A stretch of DNA of 64,000 bases from Saposhnikovia divaricata (taxonomy: Eukaryota > Streptophyta > Magnoliopsida > Apiales > Apiaceae), in contig CM071596.1 of assembly GCA_036435485.1 (NCBI GenBank), positions 140,579,001-140,643,000 of the forward strand. Reading direction: 5' to 3'. The translations under genes were made by a program, and so were the position numbers. The stretch's first letter is position 1; each line of letters starts with the position of its first letter. The notes under the pieces are model-generated. The model was given only the letters and a program-made list of their open reading frames with translations, had not been told where the DNA came from and ran no database searches. Positions 1 through 9,121 of the stretch are shown piece by piece.

Positions 1-1523
1 TATTATATTTGTGGAATCATATTTGAAGGTTTGGTTGATGTTTTATATATGTTATGTGAGCCCGACCGTTTTTAATTTTATTTTTGGGATTTATATCTAT
101 TTAATATCGTTATATTTACTTTCTGAGAATTTTATAAAATCACCGGAATTAGTAAAAATTATGAAATCTTTTGTTTATTTAACTTTATTAGTTTATTTGA
201 GTTTTAAAAATGTTGCATGGAATTGTTTTGATTTTTAACGATTTTAAAATGATTTTAAGAATTCTGTTTCATTTTACGGATTTAATCTAGTAAAATCCGT
301 ATTTAATTCGTTTTTGATCCTAAAAATATTTTAAAAATATATGAGTGATCGTAATTTTGTGTTCTTCATTTTAGAATTTTAAATTTCAAAATTTCAATCA
401 TTTTCTTATTAATTCGAATTTCGGGAATTGGATTAGTGTTTAATTCAAATTGTAAAAAGAACCATTTTTTTTTAGACTCTTTCCCCTTTTTAGAACCCAA
501 ATCCCTAATTTCTCTAATTGATAACCAGCAGTGCATCAGTTCTCTCTCCCATTCTCTCGAATCTTCTCTCGATAAAACAATATCTCTCAACCTCTCAGGC
601 AAATCTCTCTTTGGGCGATAAAAACTCTCCCGGTCTTGGTTCTTCAATTCGGTTCTGTGGGTAAAGCCCTGCTCCCTCCCATCTTCGTATATGCGTGTAT
701 ATATGCTTCTCCTCTAATCCCCGATTCCAGTCGACTGTTTTCCCTGACTGTATTTCCCCCGTGTGTGTGCGTGCAAGCGTGTTGTGGTGTGAGTTTAATT
801 CGTGGTTGTGTGGTTGAAATTCAGCGTGTTGGTGTTGGTTCCGGGCTGAGTGTTGTCTTCTTCCCCCTCCCCTGTTGAGACTGCTATGCAAGTTACGGTA
901 TTGTGTGAGTTGTGTGTGTAAAAGTGTGCGTGGGTTTAGGTCGGATGTGTGTGTTAAACAAGTGGGTGTGCGTGATGTTTACTTTGGTAGTGTGTGTGCC
1001 TGTGTTCTGTTTTGGCTAATTGTGAAGGTGTTCGAATCATGTGGTTGTACAGCCCTGTGCTCGTTTCTTTGCTATTTCGAAAGAGTATGGTACTCGTGTG
1101 GTTTCTGGTTATTTGTCTCGTGATATTGCAAAGGTTGAACTGAGATTTTGATGATCCTGATTAAACTTTGTCGAAGATTGTGGAATTATTTACAGAAATT
1201 TCATTTTGTTCGTATTAATATTCGTGTGGAGTTTCGAGTCGGAGACCCAATTAGGGCACCCTCGAAATTTTGCCCCCTCGACAGTGATTTAATTTGAGTC
1301 GAGGGTATAACATTGGCGATGATGATTATTTTCTGAGCCAAAAATATTTAATATTTAATATTTATTATTTACCTAATAAATTGTAATTTATTATCGAGTT
1401 GTTATTAATTGCTTAAATGGTATTAAATTATGAATCGGAGGATTGTAAATGCAAATCGAGATGTGGATTGGGATTGAATGCTAATTATGGATTCGATTGG
1501 TAATTGAAATTTGTGTTGGTTGT

Positions 1524-1560
1524 GTCGGCTGTATCCCGACTGGTAGTTCCCCGTATAAAG
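1524..1560 (+). promoter_or_regulatory. gypsy-1 LTR core promoter with inverted CCGAC pair
   Basis: TATAAAG at 1554-1560 is preceded by GTCGG at 1524-1528 and CCGAC at 1536-1540, an inverted repeat with a short loop. The gypsy-2 LTR has the same arrangement (20731-20766), although the sequence around it has diverged, so the block is probably functional. GCCGAC, read on the minus strand from 1529, fits the RCCGAC core bound by DREB/CBF factors. This is a candidate only. The 3' LTR repeats the TATA box at 10769-10775. Confidence 0.6.
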
Positions 1561-1929
1561 GGGATGCCGTCAAAATTTTTCTAAAATATATATTAAAATC
1601 ATTTCTTGGTAACGAGTATGCATAATTATATATTTATACGAGTTGTGAGTCGGGCTTCATATTTTAAAATCTATGTAATGTGTGTTAATGTGACTATTTG
1701 ATTAAATACTTCTGTCTGTAGCCTATGTATTGATATTATATGATTAAATAAACATAAAATAGGGAACTATTCGCAAGGGTAGACTAAGTGGAATGTTTAT
1801 TTTGATTAGCGAATATTGAGCAGGATTCTAAAATAGTGTTATATTGTGTGTAGATTCCGTGGATAAAGGGAAGGCTAAAGCTGAGGACGTAAAGACACTT
1901 CGGATTCTGTGATTTTCTAGTTAAGGCAA

Positions 1930-2835
1930 GTAAAATTGCTTCAATTATCTTTTAAATGAGTTATGATTATAAAAACCTGATTCATATGCTTATTCAAATT
2001 TCTCTTGCTATAATTGTTCCGTTAATTCCCTGAAATTTCGAATACTTAATTGTTATACCTCAAATTGATTCTACTGAGTTGTTGATGCTTTTAGTGAATT
2101 AATTTACATCCATATTCCTTGCAAGTATACTATTCCACCTCTCTTTCAAGTGAACCATGTTTATCGCAACTTGATCATTATTATAATTTGATTTACCATT
2201 GATATAACCATTCATTTAATTCTCAATAAATATGTATATCTGTTTGTTATACCCCAAATCAGTAATGTTGAACTCGTTAATTCTTTTAGTGATGTATCTT
2301 AAATCAATACCCCTTTTTGCCATATCGAACTTGTCGATATTTAATTCAGAGATTACTTGACCTTATTCTATTTGGTGAGATTTGAGATGTTGACCTGGAA
2401 CGAAAGTGTCCAGGGTGTTTGGCAGTTGAGGTGGTCGATTGTTCCGACACCTGATGTTTAGTTAGGGTTGGACTGTTAGTTTTTTTTTAAAATGTGGACC
2501 GTAAGGGTCGGACCAGATTCGTGGTCAGAAATTATTAAGGCCAATGTGTGCCGTGGATCCATTAAGGACATTGCTGTGTGCGTTTGTCCGGGGTTAGTGC
2601 GTGACTGATCAGCAGCCTAACCTTATAATTGTTTTTATTTATAAAATGCATGATAGTCCAATCCTCTTCTATCTTATGATTCAGACAAAAGATGAACTTT
2701 CAGTTGAGCTTATATATATTGTTGATTGTTAATTCTTGACAACCTTGCAGACATTTCAGTTGTTGATGTTTCAATTATATATATATATACTTGCTGAGCA
2801 TTTGGCTCACTTGCTTGCTAATTCTGTTTCCTCAG
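1930..2835 (+). other. Predicted leader intron inside gypsy-1 LTR
   Basis: Donor context GGCAA|GTAAAA (GT at 1930-1931) and acceptor TTTCCTCAG (AG at 2834-2835). A CTAAT branch-point match lies in 'tgctaattctg' about 17 nt before the AG, with a pyrimidine-rich tail. The gypsy-2 LTR conserves GGCAAGTAA and an acceptor with CTAAC at the equivalent places. Removal would bring the leader next to the short coding exon at 2848. Prediction from sequence only; no transcript evidence. Confidence 0.5.
2795..2809 (+). promoter_or_regulatory. Conserved hairpin TGAGC-ATTTG-GCTCA upstream of splice acceptor
   Basis: Five-base stem TGAGC/GCTCA with loop ATTTG, framed by CTTGC on both sides. The gypsy-2 LTRs (22480-22493) and, on the minus strand, the two solo LTRs (28462-28478 and 57803-57821) have the same stem with different loops. 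The 3' LTR copy at 12010-12024 reads GTTCA, which still pairs through G-U. It lies about 25 nt before the predicted acceptor at 2835. Confidence 0.55.
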
Positions 2836-2847
2836 CTAAGCCAGAAG

Positions 2848-2907
2848 ATGTCTAGAAGAAGTGGCCCGTCTGGTTGGGGTAGTCACCGAGGCAGTCAGAG
2901 GGTCGAG
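2848..2907 (+). CDS. Upstream ORF exon 1, encoded in gypsy-1 LTR (predicted)
   Basis: ATG at 2848 lies 12 nt after the predicted acceptor at 2835. It opens 20 codons for a basic, Ser/Gly/Arg-rich peptide beginning MSRRSG. After GAG at 2905-2907 comes GTGGTT, a possible donor. A second phase-0 donor, TGG|GTAGTG, lies at 2920. Either joins in frame to the exon starting at 3398. The reading frame also runs on unspliced for another 40 codons into hydrophobic, non-coding-looking sequence, which favours splicing. A parallel exon exists in the gypsy-2 LTR. The function is unknown; a basic peptide could act as a nuclear targeting or RNA-binding tail (inference). Confidence 0.5.
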
Positions 2908-3260
2908 GTGGTTGGTTGGGTAGTGACATATATCTTTGTTTATATTATATCTGTATTTGTAGGCAGATTATCATATTTAATGGGTTGTATATTATTTGAT
3001 TCAGTTCTGGGTTGTAATAGCTATTGGTAGTTGTTTCATACAGTGACCTGTGTGCGGTCTGGGTTGGCATGGTTTTATTTCTTATGGTTTAAATTAACTT
3101 ATGCAAGTGGATTGTTTTAGTGCTACTTAATTGTTGAGCAGGTGGTTAGTTCGGTTTATGATTACATCATGCCGAAATTTCTAAGATTTCCCCTATATTA
3201 ATGTTTAATTGAATATAAGAGTTTATAATATTAATGTTGGTTAGTGAGGGTGTTACAAGT

Positions 3261-3272
3261 TGGTATCAGAGC
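3261..3272 (+). other. Primer binding site, initiator tRNA-Met type
   Basis: TGGTATCAGAGC begins three bases after the LTR end. It is the standard complement to the 3' end of plant initiator tRNA-Met, used to prime minus-strand DNA synthesis. It falls inside the predicted 2908-3397 intron, so only unspliced RNA would keep it and be reverse transcribed. Confidence 0.9.
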
Positions 3273-3397
3273 CACAGGTCACAGTCACTGAAACAATTAG
3301 GTGGGGAGTCGGGGTAGAGTTATAAGAAAGGTTAGGATTGTTTCGCGAGAGATAGGAAGTCTAATTATATATATATATATATGTATGTATACTTCAG

Positions 3398-3862
3398 GCA
3401 CCTGCTTCTGGTTCCGATTCAGACCCGGACGAGGATCCGGAAGGAGGGGCTTCTGTACCGCAGCAGATTTCCCCAGGGGTTATGCAGCCGTTCGTAGGAT
3501 CGCAGGGCTCGGTGAATGGGCCAGCATATCAGTACACTCCTCAGCCTGTTCCATATCATGTGTACGAGCGAGTGGCCCGAGAGAGGGACTATCTCTTAGG
3601 GCAGATGGCAGAGTTGAGGGCTATGAGGGCTGGGGAGGAGGATCGGGCTAGAGATAGAGATAGAGCGGTAGCTGAGCTGGAGGATGTCCGGAGGCGAGTA
3701 CGAGCTCTTAGACGTGTTGTCATTAGGCGGGGACGGATTAGATCCCGAGATGAGCCGGCATTTGTGACACAGCAGGTGACCCTAGGTCTGGTGACGGCAG
3801 AGCTGGAGAGCATTCTGGGATCAGCTTGGCGGGGAGAGTCGGATGACGATGATGACCAGTGA
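3398..3862 (+). CDS. gypsy-1 upstream ORF exon 2 (acidic, coiled-coil protein)
   Basis: The reading frame is open from an AG acceptor at 3396-3397 (TATACTTCAG after an AT-rich tract) to the stop at 3862, 154 codons. The first in-frame ATG is only at 3482. The 28 codons before it read as a sensible acidic, Asp/Glu/Pro-rich stretch, so the exon most likely starts at the acceptor. The middle (about 3565-3740) is rich in Arg/Glu/Leu and predicted coiled coil by eye. The end is acidic (DDDDDQ). The gypsy-2 protein at 23114 has the same plan: acidic head, coiled coil, basic RIR segment. It is not gag and has no recognisable enzyme motif. An ORF upstream of gag is known in some plant Ty3 lineages; its role is not established. 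Confidence 0.6.
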   Translation, partial: APASGSDSDPDEDPEGGASVPQQISPGVMQPFVGSQGSVNGPAYQYTPQPVPYHVYERVARERDYLLGQMAELRAMRAGEEDRARDRDRAVAELEDVRRRVRALRRVVIRRGRIRSRDEPAFVTQQVTLGLVTAELESILGSAWRGESDDDDDQ

Positions 3863-4432
3863 TGATTAGGGTAGTATGATGATGTGGTATTTAGAGGCAC
3901 GTTATGGCGGTAGTAGTACGTCAGGATTTGCAGTACGACCAGTTTTGTTGTATATATCTGTTGTACTGTGACTAGATGTTAGCAGTCTTCTCTTTTAGTA
4001 TTATGTTGTACCCTTATCGAAGCGTTGTTCTTACGCTTGTATCAGATCTATATATATATGTCATTATCACTTCCGCAGAACTGTGTTAAATTTCCTTATA
4101 CTGTCATTTACTTAAGCATCTTATTTACTGCTCGTTTCATATTTACCTTCAGCATCATTTCCTTCTAGTATTGTTTTTACTTTCGATACTATGTTTGACC
4201 TTAGCAATATGATTATTGTTTCTTAATGGTACTTACTGAACGTTTGTGAATACCTTGTGTAACCTTGGATTGATATCCTATTGCACCCTGTGAATCAATT
4301 GTTGACCGGAATATTGGTTGGAGACCTCGAATTTCTTTTCAGTAATATATGTATTGTTTGTTTAAGTTGGATCATTTGAGCTATTATTTTCTGAACCTGA
4401 ATCTAATATAATTGTTCATTGATTTCAGAAAT
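3863..4432 (+). other. gypsy-1 spacer with predicted gag splice acceptor
   Basis: No coding sequence was seen between the upstream ORF and gag. The end carries a strong plant 3' splice site: CTAAT at 4403-4407, a T-rich tract and TTTCAG with AG at 4427-4428, four bases before the gag ATG at 4433. The gypsy-2 element has TTATCAG at the same distance from its gag ATG. Splicing from the LTR donor (1930) to this site would remove the upstream ORF and make gag the first ORF of the mRNA. Confidence 0.5.
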
Positions 4433-7400
4433 ATGCCTCCCAAAAAGAAGAAACAAAATACCCGAACCCCCGATCAGGGTGAACAAGCTAATCCACCTCC
4501 TGTTGGTCAGATGGACCCTGCCTTAGCACAAATATTACAAACTCTTGTTCAGCAGACTGCTACTCTGGCACAGCAACAGCATCAATTACAGCAGCAGTTG
4601 TTGGCTCAACAGCAACAACAACAACAACAGCAACAACAGCAACAACAGCAACAACAACAGCAGCAGCAGCAGCAGCAGCCACCTGTTCCTCCGGTGGTTA
4701 CTTTTAAGTCTTTCCAGGCAGTTAAACCTCCTGAGTTTAAAGGAACAGCGGACCCGGTGGAGGCGAGATCTTGGTTAAAAGAGATGGAAAAAGCCATTGC
4801 ACTGGTGGGGGTCCCAGCAGACAAACAAACCGAATATGTAAGTTATTTCTTGAAGAATGAAGCCACTTATTGGTGGGAGTCGGTGAAGATGTTGGAAGCT
4901 ACTGAGGTGATTCCTTGGGAAAGGTTCACAGAGCTATTTTTGGAAAAGTATTTCCCCGACTATATGAAAGACCAGATGGAGATGAAGTTTTTGGAGCTGA
5001 AACAAGGGAAAATGTCGGTGACAGAATATGAAACCAAGTTTACGGAACTAGCTAGGTTTGCTCCGGCCTATGTGGACACGGAAAGGAAGAAGGCTAAGAG
5101 GTTTCAACAAGGATTGAAACCGTGGATTCGTACTAAACTAGCAGTTTTGGAGTTGGAGACTTATGCAGCAGTGGTGCAAAAGGCCATGATAGCTGAAGGA
5201 GAAAGCGAATTATACTTCAAGGAAAAAGAAGGAAAGAAGAGAAAGGCTGGGTCATTGGGGGAACAACAAGAGCAAGGCAGTTCTCAGAATGTGCCAAATA
5301 AAAAGCCAGGATTCCAGCCAGGAAAGTATGGGAACCCTAAGAAGCCGGGATCAGGGAATGGGGGCCAAGGAAATAGAATTCAAGATGCGAGTCAACAGAA
5401 ATTGGTTAGGCCACCCTTGGCAGAATGCAAGACTTGTGGAAAAAGGCATCCTGGAGTGTGTACAAAGCTGGAGGTGACGTGTTTCAAATGTAATCAAAAA
5501 GGTCATTATGCTCGGGAATGCAAGGCAGGAATTGTGTGTCACCGTTGTGGGAAGCCAGGGCATATAATGAAAGACTGTAAAGTACCTGTAGTGAAACCTC
5601 CAGTTCTGGCTAACCCAATACTGCAAGCAATTGAAGCACCCCCAACATCAAGTATCAGACCAGTGGCGAGGACTTTCAACATGACTCTGAACGAAGCTAT
5701 TAAGAATTCGGATGTGGTAGCAGGTACGCTCCCTGTAAATTCTGTTCAAGCTAAAGTGTTAATTGATTCCGGGGCTACGAAATCCTTTATATCCAAAGAA
5801 TTTGTTCAAAGGTTAAATTGTGAGGTATGCATGTTACGTGAGGCTATAGTTATAGAAATAGCTAATTCAGAACGAATTCCGGTTACTCAAGTGTGTCCTC
5901 ATTGCAAGATTGATATTTCAGGGCATTGTTTTTACGCTAATTTGATACCCTTTCAGTTAGGTGAATTTGATGTTATCTTAGGAATGGATTGGTTAACAGA
6001 GAATAATGCCCAAATTGATTGTAAGAATAAGAAGGTGATCCTTAAACCCTCTGATAATGTAGAAGTTACCTTTAGGGGTCAGAGGCAAGATAGGAGATTT
6101 TTAACGATCATTCAAACAAATAGGTTGTTGAGGCAAGGATGCGAGGGCTATATGGCTTATGTCATGGATACTAGTCAAGAGGTGCCTAAGATAGAGGAAA
6201 TTCCAGTGGTGAATGAATTTCTTGATGTTTTTCCGGATGAACTTCCCGGATTACCTCCGGATAGAGAAATAGAATTTACCATTGATTTAGCCCCAGGAAC
6301 TGAACCCGTGTCAAAGGCTCCTTATCGAATGGCACCTGTAGAGATGAAGGAATTGGCAGTTCAATTGCAAGATCTTCTGGAGAAAGGTATAATTAGGCCT
6401 AGTGTATCGCCGTGGGGGGCTCCGGTATTATTTGTAAAGAAGAAGGATGGAAGTATGAGACTGTGTATCGATTATCGGGAATTAAATAAGTTGACCATTA
6501 AGAATAAATACCCTTTGCCAAGAATTGACGATTTATTTGATCAGTTAAAAGGAGCAACTTGTTTCTCGAAGATTGATTTGCGGTCAGGATATTTTCAATT
6601 AAAGATTAGACCGGAAGACGTTCCAAAAACAGCGTTTCGAATTAGGTATGGGCACTACGAGTTCTTAGTAATGGCCTTTGGGCTAACTAATGCACCAGCA
6701 GCGTTCATGGACCTAATGAATAGAGTCTTCAAGAAATATTTGGATAAGTTTGTGATTGTGTTTATAGATGATATTTTGATATACTCGAAGACCGAAGAAG
6801 AGCATGCAGGGCATTTAAGAATAGCCTTAGAAACGTTGAGGAAAGAGAAATTGTATGCGAAATTTTCCAAATGTGAGTTTTGGCTGAAAGAAGTGCAGTT
6901 TTTAGGGCATGTCATCAGCAGTGAAGGGATTAAAGTGGATCCTTCTAAAATTGAAGCCGTGATGAATTGGGACAGACCTAAAACACCCACAGAAGTTCGA
7001 AGTTTCTTAGGATTGGCGGGATATTATCGAAGATTTGTTCAAGACTTTGCGAAGATAGCCACCCCACTAACAAAATTGACGAGGAAGAATGAAAAGTTTG
7101 TGTGGAATGAGAAGTGTGAAGAAAGTTTCCAGGAATTGAAGAAGAGATTGGTGACTGCACCTGTATTGACACTTCCAGATGAAAAGGGAAATTTTGTGAT
7201 TTACAGTGATGCATCTCACAAAGGTTTGGGATGTGTACTAATGCAGCACGGAAAGGTAATTGCTTACGCTTCGAGACAATTGAAACCTCACGAACAGAAA
7301 TATCCTACTCATGACTTAGAATTAGCCGCGATTGTTTTCGCCTTGAAGATTTGGAGACATTATTTTATGGGGAAAAGTGTGAAATTTATACAGACCATAA

Positions 7401-9081
7401 GAGCTTGAAGTATATCTTCACCCAGAAGGAGCTAAATATGAGACAGAGAAGATGGTTGGAATTACTCAAGGATTATGATTGTACCATCAATTATCACCCT
7501 GGGAAGGCGAACGTGGTGGCGGATGCTTTAAGTAGGAAGGAGAAAATCAGTATGTTGACCATGCCTGAGGAATTATACAAAGAGTTTGAAAGATTGGAGA
7601 TAGAGGTGTGTATGCCTGCAAGTAGTACAGATACGGTGTACACTATGACGTTTCAGCCAGAATTGTTAGAAAAGATTCGCAGATGCCAGGAGGAAGTCAT
7701 GAGCGGAGATGTGAACAAGTTAACAAGTGAGGAAATATGCACACAGGTAGATGACAAGGGGATATTAAGATTTTCTTCACGTATTTGGATACCCAATGTG
7801 ACAGAGTTGAAGAATGAGATCCTACAGGAAGCCCACAGTTCAAAATATTCGATTCATCCAGGAAGTACGAAAATGTATCGAGACTTGAAGAGAAATTTCT
7901 GGTGGCCGGATATGAAGAGAGATATTGCTGAATGGGTAAGTAAGTGTTTGACCTGTCAGAAAGTAAAAGCAGAACATCAAAGGCCAAGTGGGATGCTACA
8001 ACCATTAGAGATTCCCGAGTGGAAATGGGAACATATTGCAATGGACTTTGTGGTTGGATTGCCAAGGACGAGAGCTAATCATGATGCTATCTGGGTAATT
8101 GTTGATCGCTTAACGAAATCTGCACACTTTCTCCCAATAAATGAGAGGTTTTCATTAGACAAATTAGTTCATCTATACATAAAAGAAATTGTGGTGCGAC
8201 ATGGAGTTCCAGTATCAATAGTCTCAGATCGAGATCCAAGATTTAATTCGAGATTCTGGAGGAGTTTTCAAGAATGTTTGGGCACCGAATTAAAAATGAG
8301 TACTGCTTACCATCCTCAGACTGATGGACAGAGTGAAAGAACGATTCAAACCATTGAAGACATGCTCCGGGTTTGTGCATTGGATTTTGCAGGAAGTTGG
8401 GATGAACACTTGCCGTTAGTGGAATTTTCATACAACAATAGCTTTCATGCTAGCATCGGTATGCCGCCGTATGAAGCGTTATATGGACGAAAGTGTCGAT
8501 CCCCAGTATACTGGGAAGAAGTTGGCGAGCGAAAGATACTCGGACCTGAGTTAGTTCAGCAAACCAAGGAAGTAGTTCAACTTATTCAGAAACGGTTAGT
8601 GACGGCTCAGAATCGACAGAAAAAGTATGCTGATTTGGCCAGAAAGAATATGGAGTTCGAAGAAGGAGAACAAGTACTGTTGAAAGTGTCTCCGTGGAAA
8701 GGATTGGTAAGATTTGGCAAGAAAGGGAAATTAAGTCCAAGATTTGTTGGGCCTTTCGAGGTATTGAAGAAAGTCGGGAAAGTCGCCTACGAGTTAGCTT
8801 TACCGCCTCATATGCAACATATCCATAACGTGTTCCATGTATCCATGCTTAAGAAATACCATCTGGATTCTAAACATGTCATTGAATATGAGCCGATAGA
8901 GATTCAGCCAGATTTATCTTATGTGGAGCAGCCTATCAAGATACTAGATCGAAAAGAAAAGGTTTTGAGGAATAAAACAATTCCTATAGTGAGAGTTTTG
9001 TGGAGAAACCCCAAGGTGGAAGAATCAACTTGGGAGTTGGAAAGCGATATGTTGGAAAAGTATCCTCAATTATTCTCTTAG
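4433..9081 (+). pseudogene. gypsy-1 gag-pol polyprotein, one frameshift in RNase H
   Basis: Encodes capsid and all enzymes for reverse transcription and integration. The start at MPPKKKK (4433) is preferred over an upstream in-frame ATG at 4412, which lies before the splice acceptor. In order: polyQ tract (4606-4679); gag domain (about 4700-5240); two CCHC zinc knuckles (5480-5521, 5537-5578) behind a shorter Cys/His cluster; protease with DSGAT (5765); RT with FIDD active site (6761-6772); RNase H with SDAS (about 7205); integrase with an HHCC region (about 7830-7960) and catalytic D, D, E near 8044, 8226 and 8334; chromodomain-like tail (about 8930-9078). The frame breaks near 7362-7370: compared with gypsy-2 one base is missing after CATTATTTT, so the first frame stops at 7408 and the rest continues in another frame. 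No other stop was seen, so this copy is close to intact. Confidence 0.93.
4606..4679 (+). repeat. CAA/CAG repeat coding for polyglutamine in gag
   Basis: About 24 glutamine codons, first mixed CAA/CAG and then a pure CAG run. The tract sits between a Gln-rich N-terminal stretch and the capsid-like domain. The gypsy-2 gag has only short Gln clusters here, so the tract expanded in gypsy-1. On the minus strand it gives a meaningless poly-Cys ORF. Confidence 0.9.
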
Positions 9082-9108
9082 GTGAGATTCTGGGGACAGA
9101 ATCCTTTT

Positions 9109-9120
9109 AAGGGGGGAAGG
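9109..9120 (+). other. gypsy-1 polypurine tract
   Basis: AAGGGGGGAAGG ends one base before the 3' LTR and is identical in gypsy-2 (32481-32492). It primes plus-strand DNA synthesis. Confidence 0.9.
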
Positions 9121-9121
9121 T

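Larger units (their letters stand above)
1..3257 (+). repeat. gypsy-1 5' LTR (left-truncated by window)
   Basis: Base 1 corresponds to base 9217 of the 3' LTR, so 95 bp are missing on the left. The LTR ends in TGTTACA at 3251-3257, three bases before the PBS. Short ORFs inside it look non-coding, except the small exon at 2848-2907. A CT-rich stretch (about 535-615), a TATA box (1554) and a (TA)n run (about 2778-2788) are visible. It holds the promoter and the leader of the element. Confidence 0.95.

Noticed and set aside
11..1123. Several ORFs of 75-98 codons in the gypsy-1 LTR, repeated at 9227-10338
   Set aside because: They overlap in several frames, have low-complexity or membrane-like composition from T-rich DNA, and recur only because the LTR is repeated. 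No start context or homology is visible.
4606..4824. Minus-strand ORF with a long poly-Cys run
   Set aside because: It is the antisense of the gag CAG repeat.
7355..7410. Programmed frameshift between parts of gypsy-1 pol
   Set aside because: It falls inside RNase H, where gypsy-2 has one continuous frame, and looks like a single lost base. No slippery site plus stem was seen.
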